Assembly (NCBI RefSeq): GCF_017776525.1
Contig: NZ_JACVEW010000014.1
Location: forward strand, 34,379 to 98,378
Origin: Marinobacterium alkalitolerans
GTDB lineage: Bacteria > Pseudomonadota > Gammaproteobacteria > Pseudomonadales > Balneatricaceae
Reading direction: 5' to 3'
Length of the DNA stretch: 64,000 bases
Part shown: one piece after another, positions 1 through 7,949 of the stretch
Layout of the letters: each line of letters starts with the position of its first letter
Numbering within the stretch: position 1 is the stretch's first letter
Notes under the pieces: generated by a model
Seen by the model: only the letters and a program-made list of their open reading frames with translations
Told to the model about the DNA's origin: nothing
Database searches by the model: none
Program-made: the position numbers and the translations under genes

Positions 1-114
1 GGCATGACGCCGAAAATGATGGCCAGTGTGGTCTCTTTCGCTGCCGGCGCGCTGGTCGCGAACCTGATTTCAGTGATTCTGCTGGTGGTCGAAACCGCAC
101 TGGTTCGGCGCTGA
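1..114 (+). CDS. C-terminal fragment of a membrane protein (5' end outside window)
   Basis: An open frame enters from the left edge in frame 1 and stops at TGA 112-114, giving the last 37 residues of a protein. The fragment holds one strongly hydrophobic segment (about residues 8-30, rich in Val, Ala, Leu and Ile) followed by a short basic tail ending ALVRR, as expected for a last transmembrane helix with a cytoplasmic end. It lies 3 bases before the K+ channel gene and is probably co-transcribed with it. The family cannot be recognised from so short a piece. Confidence 0.6.
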   Translation, partial: GMTPKMMASVVSFAAGALVANLISVILLVVETALVRR

Positions 115-117
115 ACC

Positions 118-1818
118 ATGAATAACCTGGTATTCCTGTTCATGCGGCGCCTGAGGGCGCCGCTGATCACGCTGATTACGGTGTACGCCATTTCCGTATT
201 CGGCATGACGCTGATTCCCGGCCGGGATGCGGATGGGAATGTCTGGTACATGGATTTTTTCCATGCCTTCTACTTCGTGTCCTACATGGGCACGACTATC
301 GGCTTTGGCGAACTGCCCTACGAGTTCACGGATGCCCAGCGCATGTGGGTGACCCTGTCGATCTACGCGACGGTGATCAGCTGGCTGTACGGGATCGGAC
401 AGACACTGGCGGTGTTGCAGGAGCCCATGTTTGGCCGTCTGATGCGGTTGCGCGGCTTTCGCAATCACGTTCGTAACCTGAGAGAGCCCTTTTACCTGGT
501 CTGTGGCTACGGCGTAACCGGCAGTATCGTTGTGCGGCGGCTGGTCAATCGCGGAATACGTGCGGTGGTGATTGATATCGAACAGGACCGGATTGATGCG
601 CTGGAGCTGGATAATCTGGAGATCCCCGTGCCGGCCCTCTGTGGCGATGCCTCACTGCCCGATATTCTTGATCACGCCGGTCTGCAGCACTCGCACTGTA
701 TCGGAGTGCTGGCCCTCACCAATAACGACAACGTCAATCTTTCGGTGGCGATAGCCAGCAAGTTGCTGGCCCCCAAACGCCAGGTGATTACACGGACCAA
801 TGCCGAAGTGACCACGGCCAATATGGCGTCCTTCGGCACCGATATGATCGTCGACCCCTTCAGGGCCTATGCCGAATATATGGCGCTGGCGGCCCGCTCG
901 CCCCATAAGCTGCTGGTGTTCGACTGGCTGATGAATCCGCGCCATCGCACCCTCTCCAGTGCCTACAAGCATGTGCCCGGGCGCTGGATTATCTGTGGCT
1001 ATGGTCGATTCGGGCGCGCATTGGCGACAGCGTTTGCGGCCGAAGAGATGGAGATGACCATCATCGATCCCAGCCCCGGTAACCTGGCGGCCGTCAAGCA
1101 GGCGGTGGTAGGCGTGGGCACCGAGGCCCATACGCTGCGTGAAGCCGGGGTGGAAACCGCCGTAGGCATTATCGCCGGTACAGATAACGATGCGGATAAC
1201 CTGTCCATTATCATGACGGCCCGGGAGCTGAACCCGAAGCTGACCACCGTCGTGCGTCAGAACCTGCATGAAAACAGTCTGGTGTTCCGCAACAGTCGGT
1301 GTGATTTCGTGATGGAGCCCGGTCGCATCATCGCCAACCGCATTCTGGCGCAGCTCAAGACGCCGTTGCTGGCACGCTTTCTGGAACAGCTGCAGCTGCG
1401 TGATGATGTCTGGGCTCATACGCTGGTGAACCGCATGAGCAGTGTGGTGGGGGATCAGGAGCTGGACAGCTGGGCGGTGAGTGTTACCCCGTCAACGGCA
1501 CCGGCAGTCATGGCGCTGATGGACGAGCGCAGCATCAGCCTGCGCTATCTGGGCAAGGATCCGCGCCAACGTGATCGACAGCTGGCCTGCTTCCCGCTGC
1601 TGATCAAAAGCGGCGAATCGATCAAGCTGCTCCCCGGTGAGCTGCACGAGTTGCAGGAAGGCGACGAGATCCTGTTCTGCGGCCTGTCCTCGGCCAAACG
1701 CCAGATGGAGTGGAGCGTGAACAACTACAACGTACTTCATTATCTGTTGACCGGCGAAGACCCGCCCCATAGTCTGCTGGCTCGACTTGTTCGCCGCCAT
1801 GATCAAGAGAGTGCTTGA
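118..1818 (+). CDS. Potassium channel protein with two RCK (TrkA-N) domains
   Basis: A 566-residue inner-membrane ion channel with cytoplasmic nucleotide-binding regulatory domains. The N-terminal part has two membrane helices (about 13-33 and 76-100) around a pore loop with a filter-like TTIGFG (59-64); the usual K+ filter is TVGYG, so the Phe is a small departure seen in some bacterial channels. Two Rossmann-type RCK units follow, with glycine motifs GYGVTG (about 130) and GYGRFG (about 295). The C-terminal 120 residues look like TrkA-C regulatory sequence. It would gate K+ flux in response to ligand or nucleotide binding. Its stop overlaps the start of the next gene by one base. The family call is firm; ion selectivity is inferred from the filter. 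Confidence 0.88.
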   Translation: MNNLVFLFMRRLRAPLITLITVYAISVFGMTLIPGRDADGNVWYMDFFHAFYFVSYMGTTIGFGELPYEFTDAQRMWVTLSIYATVISWLYGIGQTLAVLQEPMFGRLMRLRGFRNHVRNLREPFYLVCGYGVTGSIVVRRLVNRGIRAVVIDIEQDRIDALELDNLEIPVPALCGDASLPDILDHAGLQHSHCIGVLALTNNDNVNLSVAIASKLLAPKRQVITRTNAEVTTANMASFGTDMIVDPFRAYAEYMALAARSPHKLLVFDWLMNPRHRTLSSAYKHVPGRWIICGYGRFGRALATAFAAEEMEMTIIDPSPGNLAAVKQAVVGVGTEAHTLREAGVETAVGIIAGTDNDADNLSIIMTARELNPKLTTVVRQNLHENSLVFRNSRCDFVMEPGRIIANRILAQLKTPLLARFLEQLQLRDDVWAHTLVNRMSSVVGDQELDSWAVSVTPSTAPAVMALMDERSISLRYLGKDPRQRDRQLACFPLLIKSGESIKLLPGELHELQEGDEILFCGLSSAKRQMEWSVNNYNVLHYLLTGEDPPHSLLARLVRRHDQESA

Positions 1819-2726
1819 TGCCTTATCTGCTGTTGATTCTGACGACTCTGTTCTGGGCCGGCAACTTTGTGCTGGCCCGTGCCATCCATCTGGAGATGCA
1901 GCCGGTCACGCTGGCCTTTCTGCGCTGGGGGATTGCGCTGCTGTTGATCCTCCCCTGGTGGCTGCCACGCGCCTGGCGCCAGCGGGACATCCTGCGGGAT
2001 AACCTGCCCATTCTGTGCCTTCAGGGCGTGCTGGGGGTGGCCTGCTTCAACACGCTGGTCTACTTTGGCGTCCAGTACACCCAGGCCAGCAATGCCATGC
2101 TGATGCAGTCAGCCGTACCGGTGATGATTCTGCTGCTGGGGGCACTGTTCTTTGGTGAACGTGCCAGCATGCGGCAGTGGCTGGGCGTAGGGCTGTCACT
2201 GGCGGGCGTGCTGGTGCTGGTCAGCCGGGGAGAGCTTGGCACTCTGACCGGGTTTGCGTTCAATCAGGGGGACCTCTGGATCTTTCTGGCCATGCTGAGC
2301 TGGTCCTCCTACACCCTCAGTCTGCGCTGGCGTCCCAAGGCGCTGGACGGGCTGACCTTCTTTGGCTTTTCCGTGCTGGTGGGTGTCGTCGTGCTGCTGC
2401 CGGTGATGCTCTGGGAGCAGGGGGGAGAATTTTCGGTACCCGGCGGGGAACCCTTCTGGCTGACGGTGCTCTATATGTCAGTTTTCGCGTCAATACTGGC
2501 GTTCCTGTTCTGGAACCTGGGGGTTGAGCGACTGGGAGCACCGACGGCGGGCCTGTTCATACACCTGATGCCCATGTTCGGCTTGCTGCTGGCGACGGTT
2601 TTTCTGGGTGAGCGCCTCGGGCTCTATCACCTGGTCGGCGTCGTACTGATATTTACCGGGCTTTATATTGCAATTCTGGCGCAGGCACTGCGCCGATTGG
2701 GACGTACCACACCTGAGGAGACATAA
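1818..2726 (+). CDS. EamA/DMT-family transporter
   Basis: A 302-residue protein made almost entirely of hydrophobic helices, with about ten membrane spans and the internal duplication of EamA drug/metabolite transporters. The first half begins PYLLLILTTLFWAGNFV, the classic EamA opening, and each half ends near a FGE/LGER motif (LFFGERAS, VFLGERLG). Members export small metabolites such as amino acids; the substrate here is unknown. The ATG at 1818 was preferred over a TTG one codon earlier because it makes the TGATG overlap with the channel gene. Its own stop overlaps the next start (TAATG at 2724), so three genes appear translationally coupled. Confidence 0.88.
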   Translation: MPYLLLILTTLFWAGNFVLARAIHLEMQPVTLAFLRWGIALLLILPWWLPRAWRQRDILRDNLPILCLQGVLGVACFNTLVYFGVQYTQASNAMLMQSAVPVMILLLGALFFGERASMRQWLGVGLSLAGVLVLVSRGELGTLTGFAFNQGDLWIFLAMLSWSSYTLSLRWRPKALDGLTFFGFSVLVGVVVLLPVMLWEQGGEFSVPGGEPFWLTVLYMSVFASILAFLFWNLGVERLGAPTAGLFIHLMPMFGLLLATVFLGERLGLYHLVGVVLIFTGLYIAILAQALRRLGRTTPEET

Positions 2727-3574
2727 TGCGAACCCTGATGACAACCTTTTTTGCCCTCGTGCTTGGCCTGGCGATGGTGCCGGACGTGGCAGAAGCCAAA
2801 CGCCTGGGTGGCGGCTCAAGCTTTGGCAAGTCGTATACGACAACCAAAAAAGTCTCACCGGCTCCCAGCCGGGAACAAACCGCTGCCAAGACTGGTACCA
2901 CGACCAACACGGCAACCAAATCACGTGGCTTTGGTGGCCTGATGGGCGGCCTGTTGGCGGGTGGCCTGCTGGCAGCACTGTTCATGGGGGGCGCATTCGA
3001 GGGCATTCAGTTGATGGACATCGTGCTGATTGGTCTGATCGGCTTTGTGCTGTTCAAGCTCTTTGCCGGACGCAAGCCTCAGCGGGAGCCGGCGTATGCC
3101 ATGCCCGGAGGCACCATGGCGCGTCAGCAGCCTGAACCCGCACCGGCACCGGCGCGCTTTGGCGGCCTGGGTGGCAACCCCGGCCTCGCATCAGCGCGCC
3201 TGACGTTGCCTGAGTGGTTTAACGAAAAAGCCTTTGTGGACGGGGCTCAGCAGCACTTTATTCATCTGCAGAAAGCCTGGGATACGCAGGACTGGAGCGA
3301 AATCCGGGACTACATGTCGGACGAGATGTTTGAGGCCCTGCAGCGTGAGCGTGCCAAGCTGCCGGCCGAACAGCATACTGCCGTTGAGTCTGTTATGGCA
3401 GAGCTGGTCAACTTCATGGATGAGGGTGATCACGTGGTGGCCAGCGTTCACTTCTATGGCTGGATTGCCGAATCCGGTCAGCCCCTGACTGAATTCAGTG
3501 AAATCTGGCACCTGCACCGTGATATGCAGGTGGACAACGCCGACTGGAAAATCGTGGGTATTGAGCAAGCCTGA
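2726..3574 (+). CDS. Tim44-like domain protein, membrane anchored
   Basis: A 282-residue protein. Residues 1-23 form a signal-like hydrophobic segment. A Ser/Thr/Lys-rich linker follows, then a glycine-rich hydrophobic region (about 70-115) that likely forms one or two membrane helices. The C-terminal 130 residues, containing ARLTLPEWFNEKAFVDGAQ and ending in DWKIVGIEQA, match the Tim44/TimA-like fold that ends in a W-x-(I/V)-x-G-I strand. Bacterial members are envelope proteins of unclear role. It is the last gene of the run starting before position 1, one base overlapping the EamA gene and followed by a strong terminator. Confidence 0.82.
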   Translation: MRTLMTTFFALVLGLAMVPDVAEAKRLGGGSSFGKSYTTTKKVSPAPSREQTAAKTGTTTNTATKSRGFGGLMGGLLAGGLLAALFMGGAFEGIQLMDIVLIGLIGFVLFKLFAGRKPQREPAYAMPGGTMARQQPEPAPAPARFGGLGGNPGLASARLTLPEWFNEKAFVDGAQQHFIHLQKAWDTQDWSEIRDYMSDEMFEALQRERAKLPAEQHTAVESVMAELVNFMDEGDHVVASVHFYGWIAESGQPLTEFSEIWHLHRDMQVDNADWKIVGIEQA

Positions 3575-3581
3575 TCCCCGG

Positions 3582-3613
3582 AGGCGAGAAAGTACGCTTT
3601 CTCGCCTTTTTTT
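3582..3613 (+). terminator. Rho-independent terminator after the Tim44-like gene
   Basis: A perfect 11-bp stem, AGGCGAGAAAG pairing with CTTTCTCGCCT, closes a TACG tetraloop and is followed by a run of seven T. It lies 7 bases after the stop codon and closes the K+ channel/EamA/Tim44 operon. Confidence 0.93.
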
Positions 3614-3765
3614 GGTGCATTTTTGAAGCATTTTGCACCATCAAGAGTCATTTCTGCCGACCGTTCTGGTCAAGTGTCGTCATCCTGATCCGCTTTATCC
3701 ACGTTGCACTGATTTGGCGCAGTTATTGCTAATGAGAGCTTATCGTGTTTCGGGAGAAGTAATCT

Positions 3766-5919
3766 ATGACGACACTCAAAAGCTCTCAGATGCAGTTGTC
3801 CAAGGCTGAACGACACTGGCTGCCCTGGCTGGGGGGTACCGGCAAACTGGCCATGCGCTGGTCCTGCTGGTTGAATCGGCGTCAGCTGCCGGTTGTCGAG
3901 CAAACCTTTGAAAGCGTGGCCGAGATTCGAGTCAAACTGCTGAAGGACTGGGCAGGGGCCCAGTGGGAGCTGTTGGAATCACTGGCGGAGCAGGTCGATA
4001 CCGAGCACCCTAAGAGCAACGAAACACTCTTTCGTCACAAGATGCAGCAGGCCGTGGACTGGTCCGAGCTGGCCTATGTGGATACGACCGGACGCGTTCT
4101 GCTCTCAAGTGCACATGGACGCACCGGGGCCAATGATCTGAACCCCGCGGCAGTGAAGGAGGGCTTGAAAGCGCCCTTCCTGCATGGCCCCTATCGTGAT
4201 CAGGTGACGCTTCAGTTGGGGCCCAGTTCATCGCGCTTCCACGATGCGGTGACGCTGATGTTCTACCAGCCGGTTATCAGGAACGGCAAAACCCTGGGGC
4301 TGGTCTGTGCTCGGGTACCCAACGACGTGCTGGGCGACCTGATTCAGCGTGAAGCCGGTCATATTTACCCCGAGTCGGGCGACAACTACCTGTTCATGGT
4401 GGACTCCCGCTTTGACCCCTCCATTGAGCAGGGGATCGCACTGTCACGCTCACGCTTTGAAGACGATACCTTCTCACACGGTGAAAACCTGAAAAGCGGC
4501 ATTCACACCAAGTGGGGCACGGTTGGGGTCCGCGAGCATACCGAGTTCGAGATTCGCTTCACCGACCCGGCTACCGGCAAGCTGCACCCCGGTGTCCGCG
4601 AGACCATTCGTAAAGGCAGCAACCTCTACGTTGCCTACCCGGGCTACTCTGACTATCGCCATATCCCGGTCATCGGCAAGGGCGTGACTTTCACCATGCC
4701 GGGTTCGCGTGACCGCTGGGGCATGATGTGCGAGTCCGATCTGGAGGAAGTGTATCGCCGCCGCTCCATCAGCACGCGCATGTTCGGCAGCCTGACCGCA
4801 TCACTGGGGCTGGGCTTGAGCGCCAGCTATGGGTTGCAGTATTGGCTCGGGCTGGGACAGTTGACCGGCATGCTGATCAACTTTGCGTTCGTGATGCTGT
4901 CGGTGCTGCTGTTCTGGCGTATCGGGCTCAAGCCTTTGTCTCGTCGGCTGGATGAGATGACAGGCGTGATTCGTGACCTTGCGGAGGGGCAGGGTAACCT
5001 GCGCCAGCGTTTGGACAGCGAAGGAATCGTGGCGGATGAAACGGGGGACCTGGCGCGCTGGGTCAACAGTTTTGTCGATAACCTGGACAGCATTGTCGGG
5101 CAGGTCATTCGCGCCTCCGGCGATGTGGGTGAAAACAGTGAGCAGATGCAGGCACGCAACCAGGTTGCACTGGAAGCGGCCGGCTCGGTGGATCAGGCCG
5201 CCGAGCAGATGTTGTCGCTGGTTGAATCCCAGCTCACCGAAATCAGCCGCGCATCGTCGACGGCGGAAGTGATGAAAGAAGCGATGGACAAGGTTGTGCG
5301 CCAGGCGCGGGAGCAGTTTGAATCCGTGCGCTCAGGGACACAGGCGATCCGCGATATCGTGCAGACCTCGGCCCAGCGGGTGCAGGCGCTGAATGAGCGC
5401 ACCACCGAGATTGATGAAATCGTGACACTCATTACCGATATCACGGCGCAAACCAACCTGCTTGCACTGAACGCTGCGATTGAGGCCGCACGTGCCGGTG
5501 AGCATGGCCGTGGCTTCTCGGTTGTGGCTGACGAGGTGCGAGGGCTGGCGGCTCGGACTGATGAGGCGGCACGCGAAATCGGGGCGCGGGTTGAACGCAT
5601 TCAGACCGAAAGCAGTGAAGCCGTTCGGTTCATGGAATCCGGTGTGGAAGACGTGGACCGCAGTCTGACGCTGGCTGAGCAGTCCACCTCCGACAATTCG
5701 GAGCTGCACGATACCGTGGCGGAGATGTTCGACATCATCAAGCATATCGATCAGCACAGTCAGGAGCATGGTGGTCACGCCCGCTCGGTCGCTGAAATTA
5801 CCACGCGCATGAACGAGGCCTTCAGCGCCCTGCAGCTCAGTTCGGATCAGGTGAAGGGGACCGCAGGCAAGCTGCAACAGCTGGTGGGTGCCTTTGAGGT
5901 GAGCTCGGTAAACAAGTAA
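3766..5919 (+). CDS. Methyl-accepting chemotaxis protein with N-terminal cytoplasmic Cache-like sensor
   Basis: A 717-residue chemoreceptor. The C-terminal half carries the signalling hairpin (about residues 550-592), including [20 protein letters not shown] and the trailing [17 protein letters not shown], which contacts CheA/CheW. Methylation-region coiled coils lie on either side. A HAMP-like segment follows two membrane helices at about 345-368 and 374-394. The 330 residues before them resemble a Cache-type ligand domain (for example [17 protein letters not shown] and [17 protein letters not shown]), yet no hydrophobic helix precedes them. This predicts a cytoplasmic sensor before a membrane hairpin, unlike the usual periplasmic layout. 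The gene stands alone between two terminators. Ligand unknown. Confidence 0.9.
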   Translation: MTTLKSSQMQLSKAERHWLPWLGGTGKLAMRWSCWLNRRQLPVVEQTFESVAEIRVKLLKDWAGAQWELLESLAEQVDTEHPKSNETLFRHKMQQAVDWSELAYVDTTGRVLLSSAHGRTGANDLNPAAVKEGLKAPFLHGPYRDQVTLQLGPSSSRFHDAVTLMFYQPVIRNGKTLGLVCARVPNDVLGDLIQREAGHIYPESGDNYLFMVDSRFDPSIEQGIALSRSRFEDDTFSHGENLKSGIHTKWGTVGVREHTEFEIRFTDPATGKLHPGVRETIRKGSNLYVAYPGYSDYRHIPVIGKGVTFTMPGSRDRWGMMCESDLEEVYRRRSISTRMFGSLTASLGLGLSASYGLQYWLGLGQLTGMLINFAFVMLSVLLFWRIGLKPLSRRLDEMTGVIRDLAEGQGNLRQRLDSEGIVADETGDLARWVNSFVDNLDSIVGQVIRASGDVGENSEQMQARNQVALEAAGSVDQAAEQMLSLVESQLTEISRASSTAEVMKEAMDKVVRQAREQFESVRSGTQAIRDIVQTSAQRVQALNERTTEIDEIVTLITDITAQTNLLALNAAIEAARAGEHGRGFSVVADEVRGLAARTDEAAREIGARVERIQTESSEAVRFMESGVEDVDRSLTLAEQSTSDNSELHDTVAEMFDIIKHIDQHSQEHGGHARSVAEITTRMNEAFSALQLSSDQVKGTAGKLQQLVGAFEVSSVNK

Positions 5920-5951
5920 CGCGCTGTTAGTCTGACTATTTCGAGCATTCA

Positions 5952-5979
5952 GGAGGCCCCGAGCGGGCCTCCCTGTTTT
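5952..5979 (+). terminator. Rho-independent terminator after the chemoreceptor gene
   Basis: The stem GGAGGCCC/GGGCCTCC (8 bp, loop CGAGC) is followed by CTGTTTTG. It lies 32 bases after the chemoreceptor stop and before the convergent fpr gene. The T tract is short but usable. Confidence 0.8.
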
Positions 5980-6059
5980 GAGTGCAAGCAAAGAGGATGG
6001 CTCAACAAAACGGTGCATTACAGCTGCTTTGTGAAGAGTAATCAGCGCTGTCGGCTTGC

Positions 6060-6833
6060 TTACTTTTCGACAAATGCCCGCTCAATCACGTAATGACCGG
6101 CTTCACCCGCACGCGCTTCCCTGAAGCCCTTCGCATCCAGAATTTCCGTCAAATCCTTCAGCATCGCCGGGCTGCCGCACAGCATGAAGCGGTCTGTTTC
6201 CGGGTTCAGATCCGGCAGGCCAATATCCCGCGTCAGCTTTCCGGTCGTGATGGCATCGGTCAGGCGGCCCTGATTGCGGAAGGGCTCACGGGTCACGGTC
6301 GGGTAGTAAATCAGCTTTTCACGCACGATATCGCCGAAATATTCGTTGTTCGGCAGTTCATTCTGAATTCGGTCCTGATAGGCCAGTTCGGACACATACC
6401 GTACGCCGTGCGTCAGGATCACGTTGTCGTACTCGTCGTACACATCCAGATCCTTGATGATGCTCAAAAAGGGCGCCAGACCCGTCCCCGTGCTGAGCAG
6501 ATACAGGTTTTTGCCCGGCAGCAGGCTGTCGGTCACCAGAGTGCCAACCGGCTTCTTGCTGACCAGCAGTTCATCGCCCACGGCCAGATTCTGCAGATGT
6601 GAGGTCAGCGGCCCGTCCTGAACCTTGATGGAGAAGAACTCCATCTCGTCTTCATAGTTGGCACTGGCGATGCTGTAGGCGCGCAGCAGAGGCTTGTTAT
6701 CCACTTCAAGGCCAATCATGGTGAAGTGGCCATTTTTAAAACGCAGACCCTGGTTCCGGGTGGTGGTAAAGCTGAACAGGGTGTCGTTCCAGTGGTGCAC
6801 GCTTGTCACTGTTTCACGGATCAGGTTACTCAT
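6060..6833 (-). CDS. fpr: Ferredoxin--NADP(+) reductase
   Basis: A 257-residue FAD enzyme that exchanges electrons between NADPH and ferredoxin or flavodoxin, supplying reduced ferredoxin for oxidative-stress defence and Fe-S metabolism. The FAD-binding motif RAYSIAS lies at about residues 50-56, the NADP-binding segment LSTGTGLAPFLSII at about 113-126, and the chain ends in AFVEK, typical of the short bacterial subclass of Azotobacter and Pseudomonas Fpr. It is transcribed away from the LysR gene at 6950. In Pseudomonas the LysR protein FinR lies in this arrangement and controls fpr-1, so oxidative-stress control through the shared 116-bp region is likely. Confidence 0.94.
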   Translation of the reverse strand: MSNLIRETVTSVHHWNDTLFSFTTTRNQGLRFKNGHFTMIGLEVDNKPLLRAYSIASANYEDEMEFFSIKVQDGPLTSHLQNLAVGDELLVSKKPVGTLVTDSLLPGKNLYLLSTGTGLAPFLSIIKDLDVYDEYDNVILTHGVRYVSELAYQDRIQNELPNNEYFGDIVREKLIYYPTVTREPFRNQGRLTDAITTGKLTRDIGLPDLNPETDRFMLCGSPAMLKDLTEILDAKGFREARAGEAGHYVIERAFVEK

Positions 6834-6893
6834 GGTTCTACTGCTTTCCTGTATAAATTGACCTTGCAGACAATACTAGCGCCCTCCAAAATA

Positions 6894-6937
6894 TCGATAA
6901 ATCAGGTTGTTTTGATATCTGTATTCGGTTTTATCGA
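6894..6937. promoter_or_regulatory. Inverted repeat in the fpr-LysR divergent promoter region
   Basis: TCGATAAA (6894-6901) and its exact inverse TTTATCGA (6930-6937) lie in the AT-rich divergent region, with ATATC (6891) and GATAT (6914) nested within. This is the expected place for the binding site of the divergent LysR regulator. Regulator identity is inferred from gene order. Confidence 0.5.
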
Positions 6938-6949
6938 AAAAGGCTCGTT

Positions 6950-7840
6950 ATGCGTTACTCACTGCGCCAGCTTGAGGTGTTTGTCGCCATCGCTCATCAG
7001 CAGAACCTGACCCGTGCAGCCGATGAGCTGGCCATGTCCCAGAGTGCTGCCAGCAGCTCACTGAAAGAGCTGGAGAGCCAGTTCGGGCTGCAGCTGTTTG
7101 ACCGTATCGGTAAACGCCTTCAGCTGAATGAGCAGGGCCGTTTACTGAGACCCCAAGCTGAAGCGCTGCTGGCGCAGGCCCGTGATTTTGAGCAGAGTTT
7201 GCTGCAGCACGCCGAAGCCGGCCCGCTCAACGTGGGGGCCACCCTGTCCATCGGCAACTATCTGGCCGTAGGCTTGATGGCGCAGTATATGGATCGCTAT
7301 CCGAAAGCCAGTCTGCAACTGGACGTTGCCAATACTCGAAACATAGTTGAGCGGGTGCTGAACTTCGAGCTGGATGTTGGCCTGATTGAAGGTGAACTGA
7401 ACCATCCGGATCTGGACATCCTGCCCTGGCGACAGGACGAGCTGACGGTGTTCTGCCACCCGGAGCATCCATTGGCGCAGCAGCAGAGGGTCTCCGATGC
7501 TGATCTCCTCGAGGCCCGCTGGATACTGCGTGAGGCCGGCTCCGGCACCCGTCAGACCTTTGATCGGGCGATGTCGGGGCTGCTGCCGGATCTGACCATT
7601 GCCATTGAGTTGCAGCATACCGAAGCCATCAAACGTGCGGTGGAAGCGCGTTTGGGCATTGGTTGCCTGTCGATGATAACGCTGACCGATGCGTTCAACC
7701 GTGGCAGCCTGAAACGTTTGCAGGTGCCCGGCCGGGATTTCAGCCGCCAGCTCTACCTCATCATTCACAAGCAGAAATACCGCAGCGCGGGTATCAACGC
7801 CTGGCTTGAGCTTTGTCTGCATCAGCGTGAAAGGGGGTAA
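6950..7840 (+). CDS. LysR-family transcriptional regulator, FinR-like
   Basis: A 296-residue LysR protein. The N-terminal winged HTH occupies about residues 1-60 (LRQLEVFVAIAHQQNLTRAADELAMSQSAASSSLKELE in the family register), followed by a linker helix and a two-lobed periplasmic-binding-like effector domain to the C-terminus. It is divergent from fpr across 116 bp. The same pairing in Pseudomonas is finR-fpr, where FinR activates fpr under superoxide or sulfite-related stress; that role is inferred here from gene order. The ATG at 6950 is preceded by an AAAAAGG purine run. General LysR features are certain, the FinR assignment moderate. Confidence 0.85.
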   Translation: MRYSLRQLEVFVAIAHQQNLTRAADELAMSQSAASSSLKELESQFGLQLFDRIGKRLQLNEQGRLLRPQAEALLAQARDFEQSLLQHAEAGPLNVGATLSIGNYLAVGLMAQYMDRYPKASLQLDVANTRNIVERVLNFELDVGLIEGELNHPDLDILPWRQDELTVFCHPEHPLAQQQRVSDADLLEARWILREAGSGTRQTFDRAMSGLLPDLTIAIELQHTEAIKRAVEARLGIGCLSMITLTDAFNRGSLKRLQVPGRDFSRQLYLIIHKQKYRSAGINAWLELCLHQRERG

Positions 7841-7949
7841 CCAAACCGATTGAAGCAGATGTCGGTACAAGTCATATCGTCTATTTTGTTAAGTAGACCC
7901 CTGACTCCCGTCTGCAGTGATTGCAGGGCATAAGTGAGGTAATCGAGTG

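Noticed and set aside
3670..3697. Possible sigma-28 promoter TCAAGTGT-N11-TCCGCTTT upstream of the chemoreceptor
   Set aside because: The -35-like half is good but the -10 part departs too far from GCCGATAA, and a second TCAAG/GCCGA pair nearby (from 3641) has the wrong spacing.
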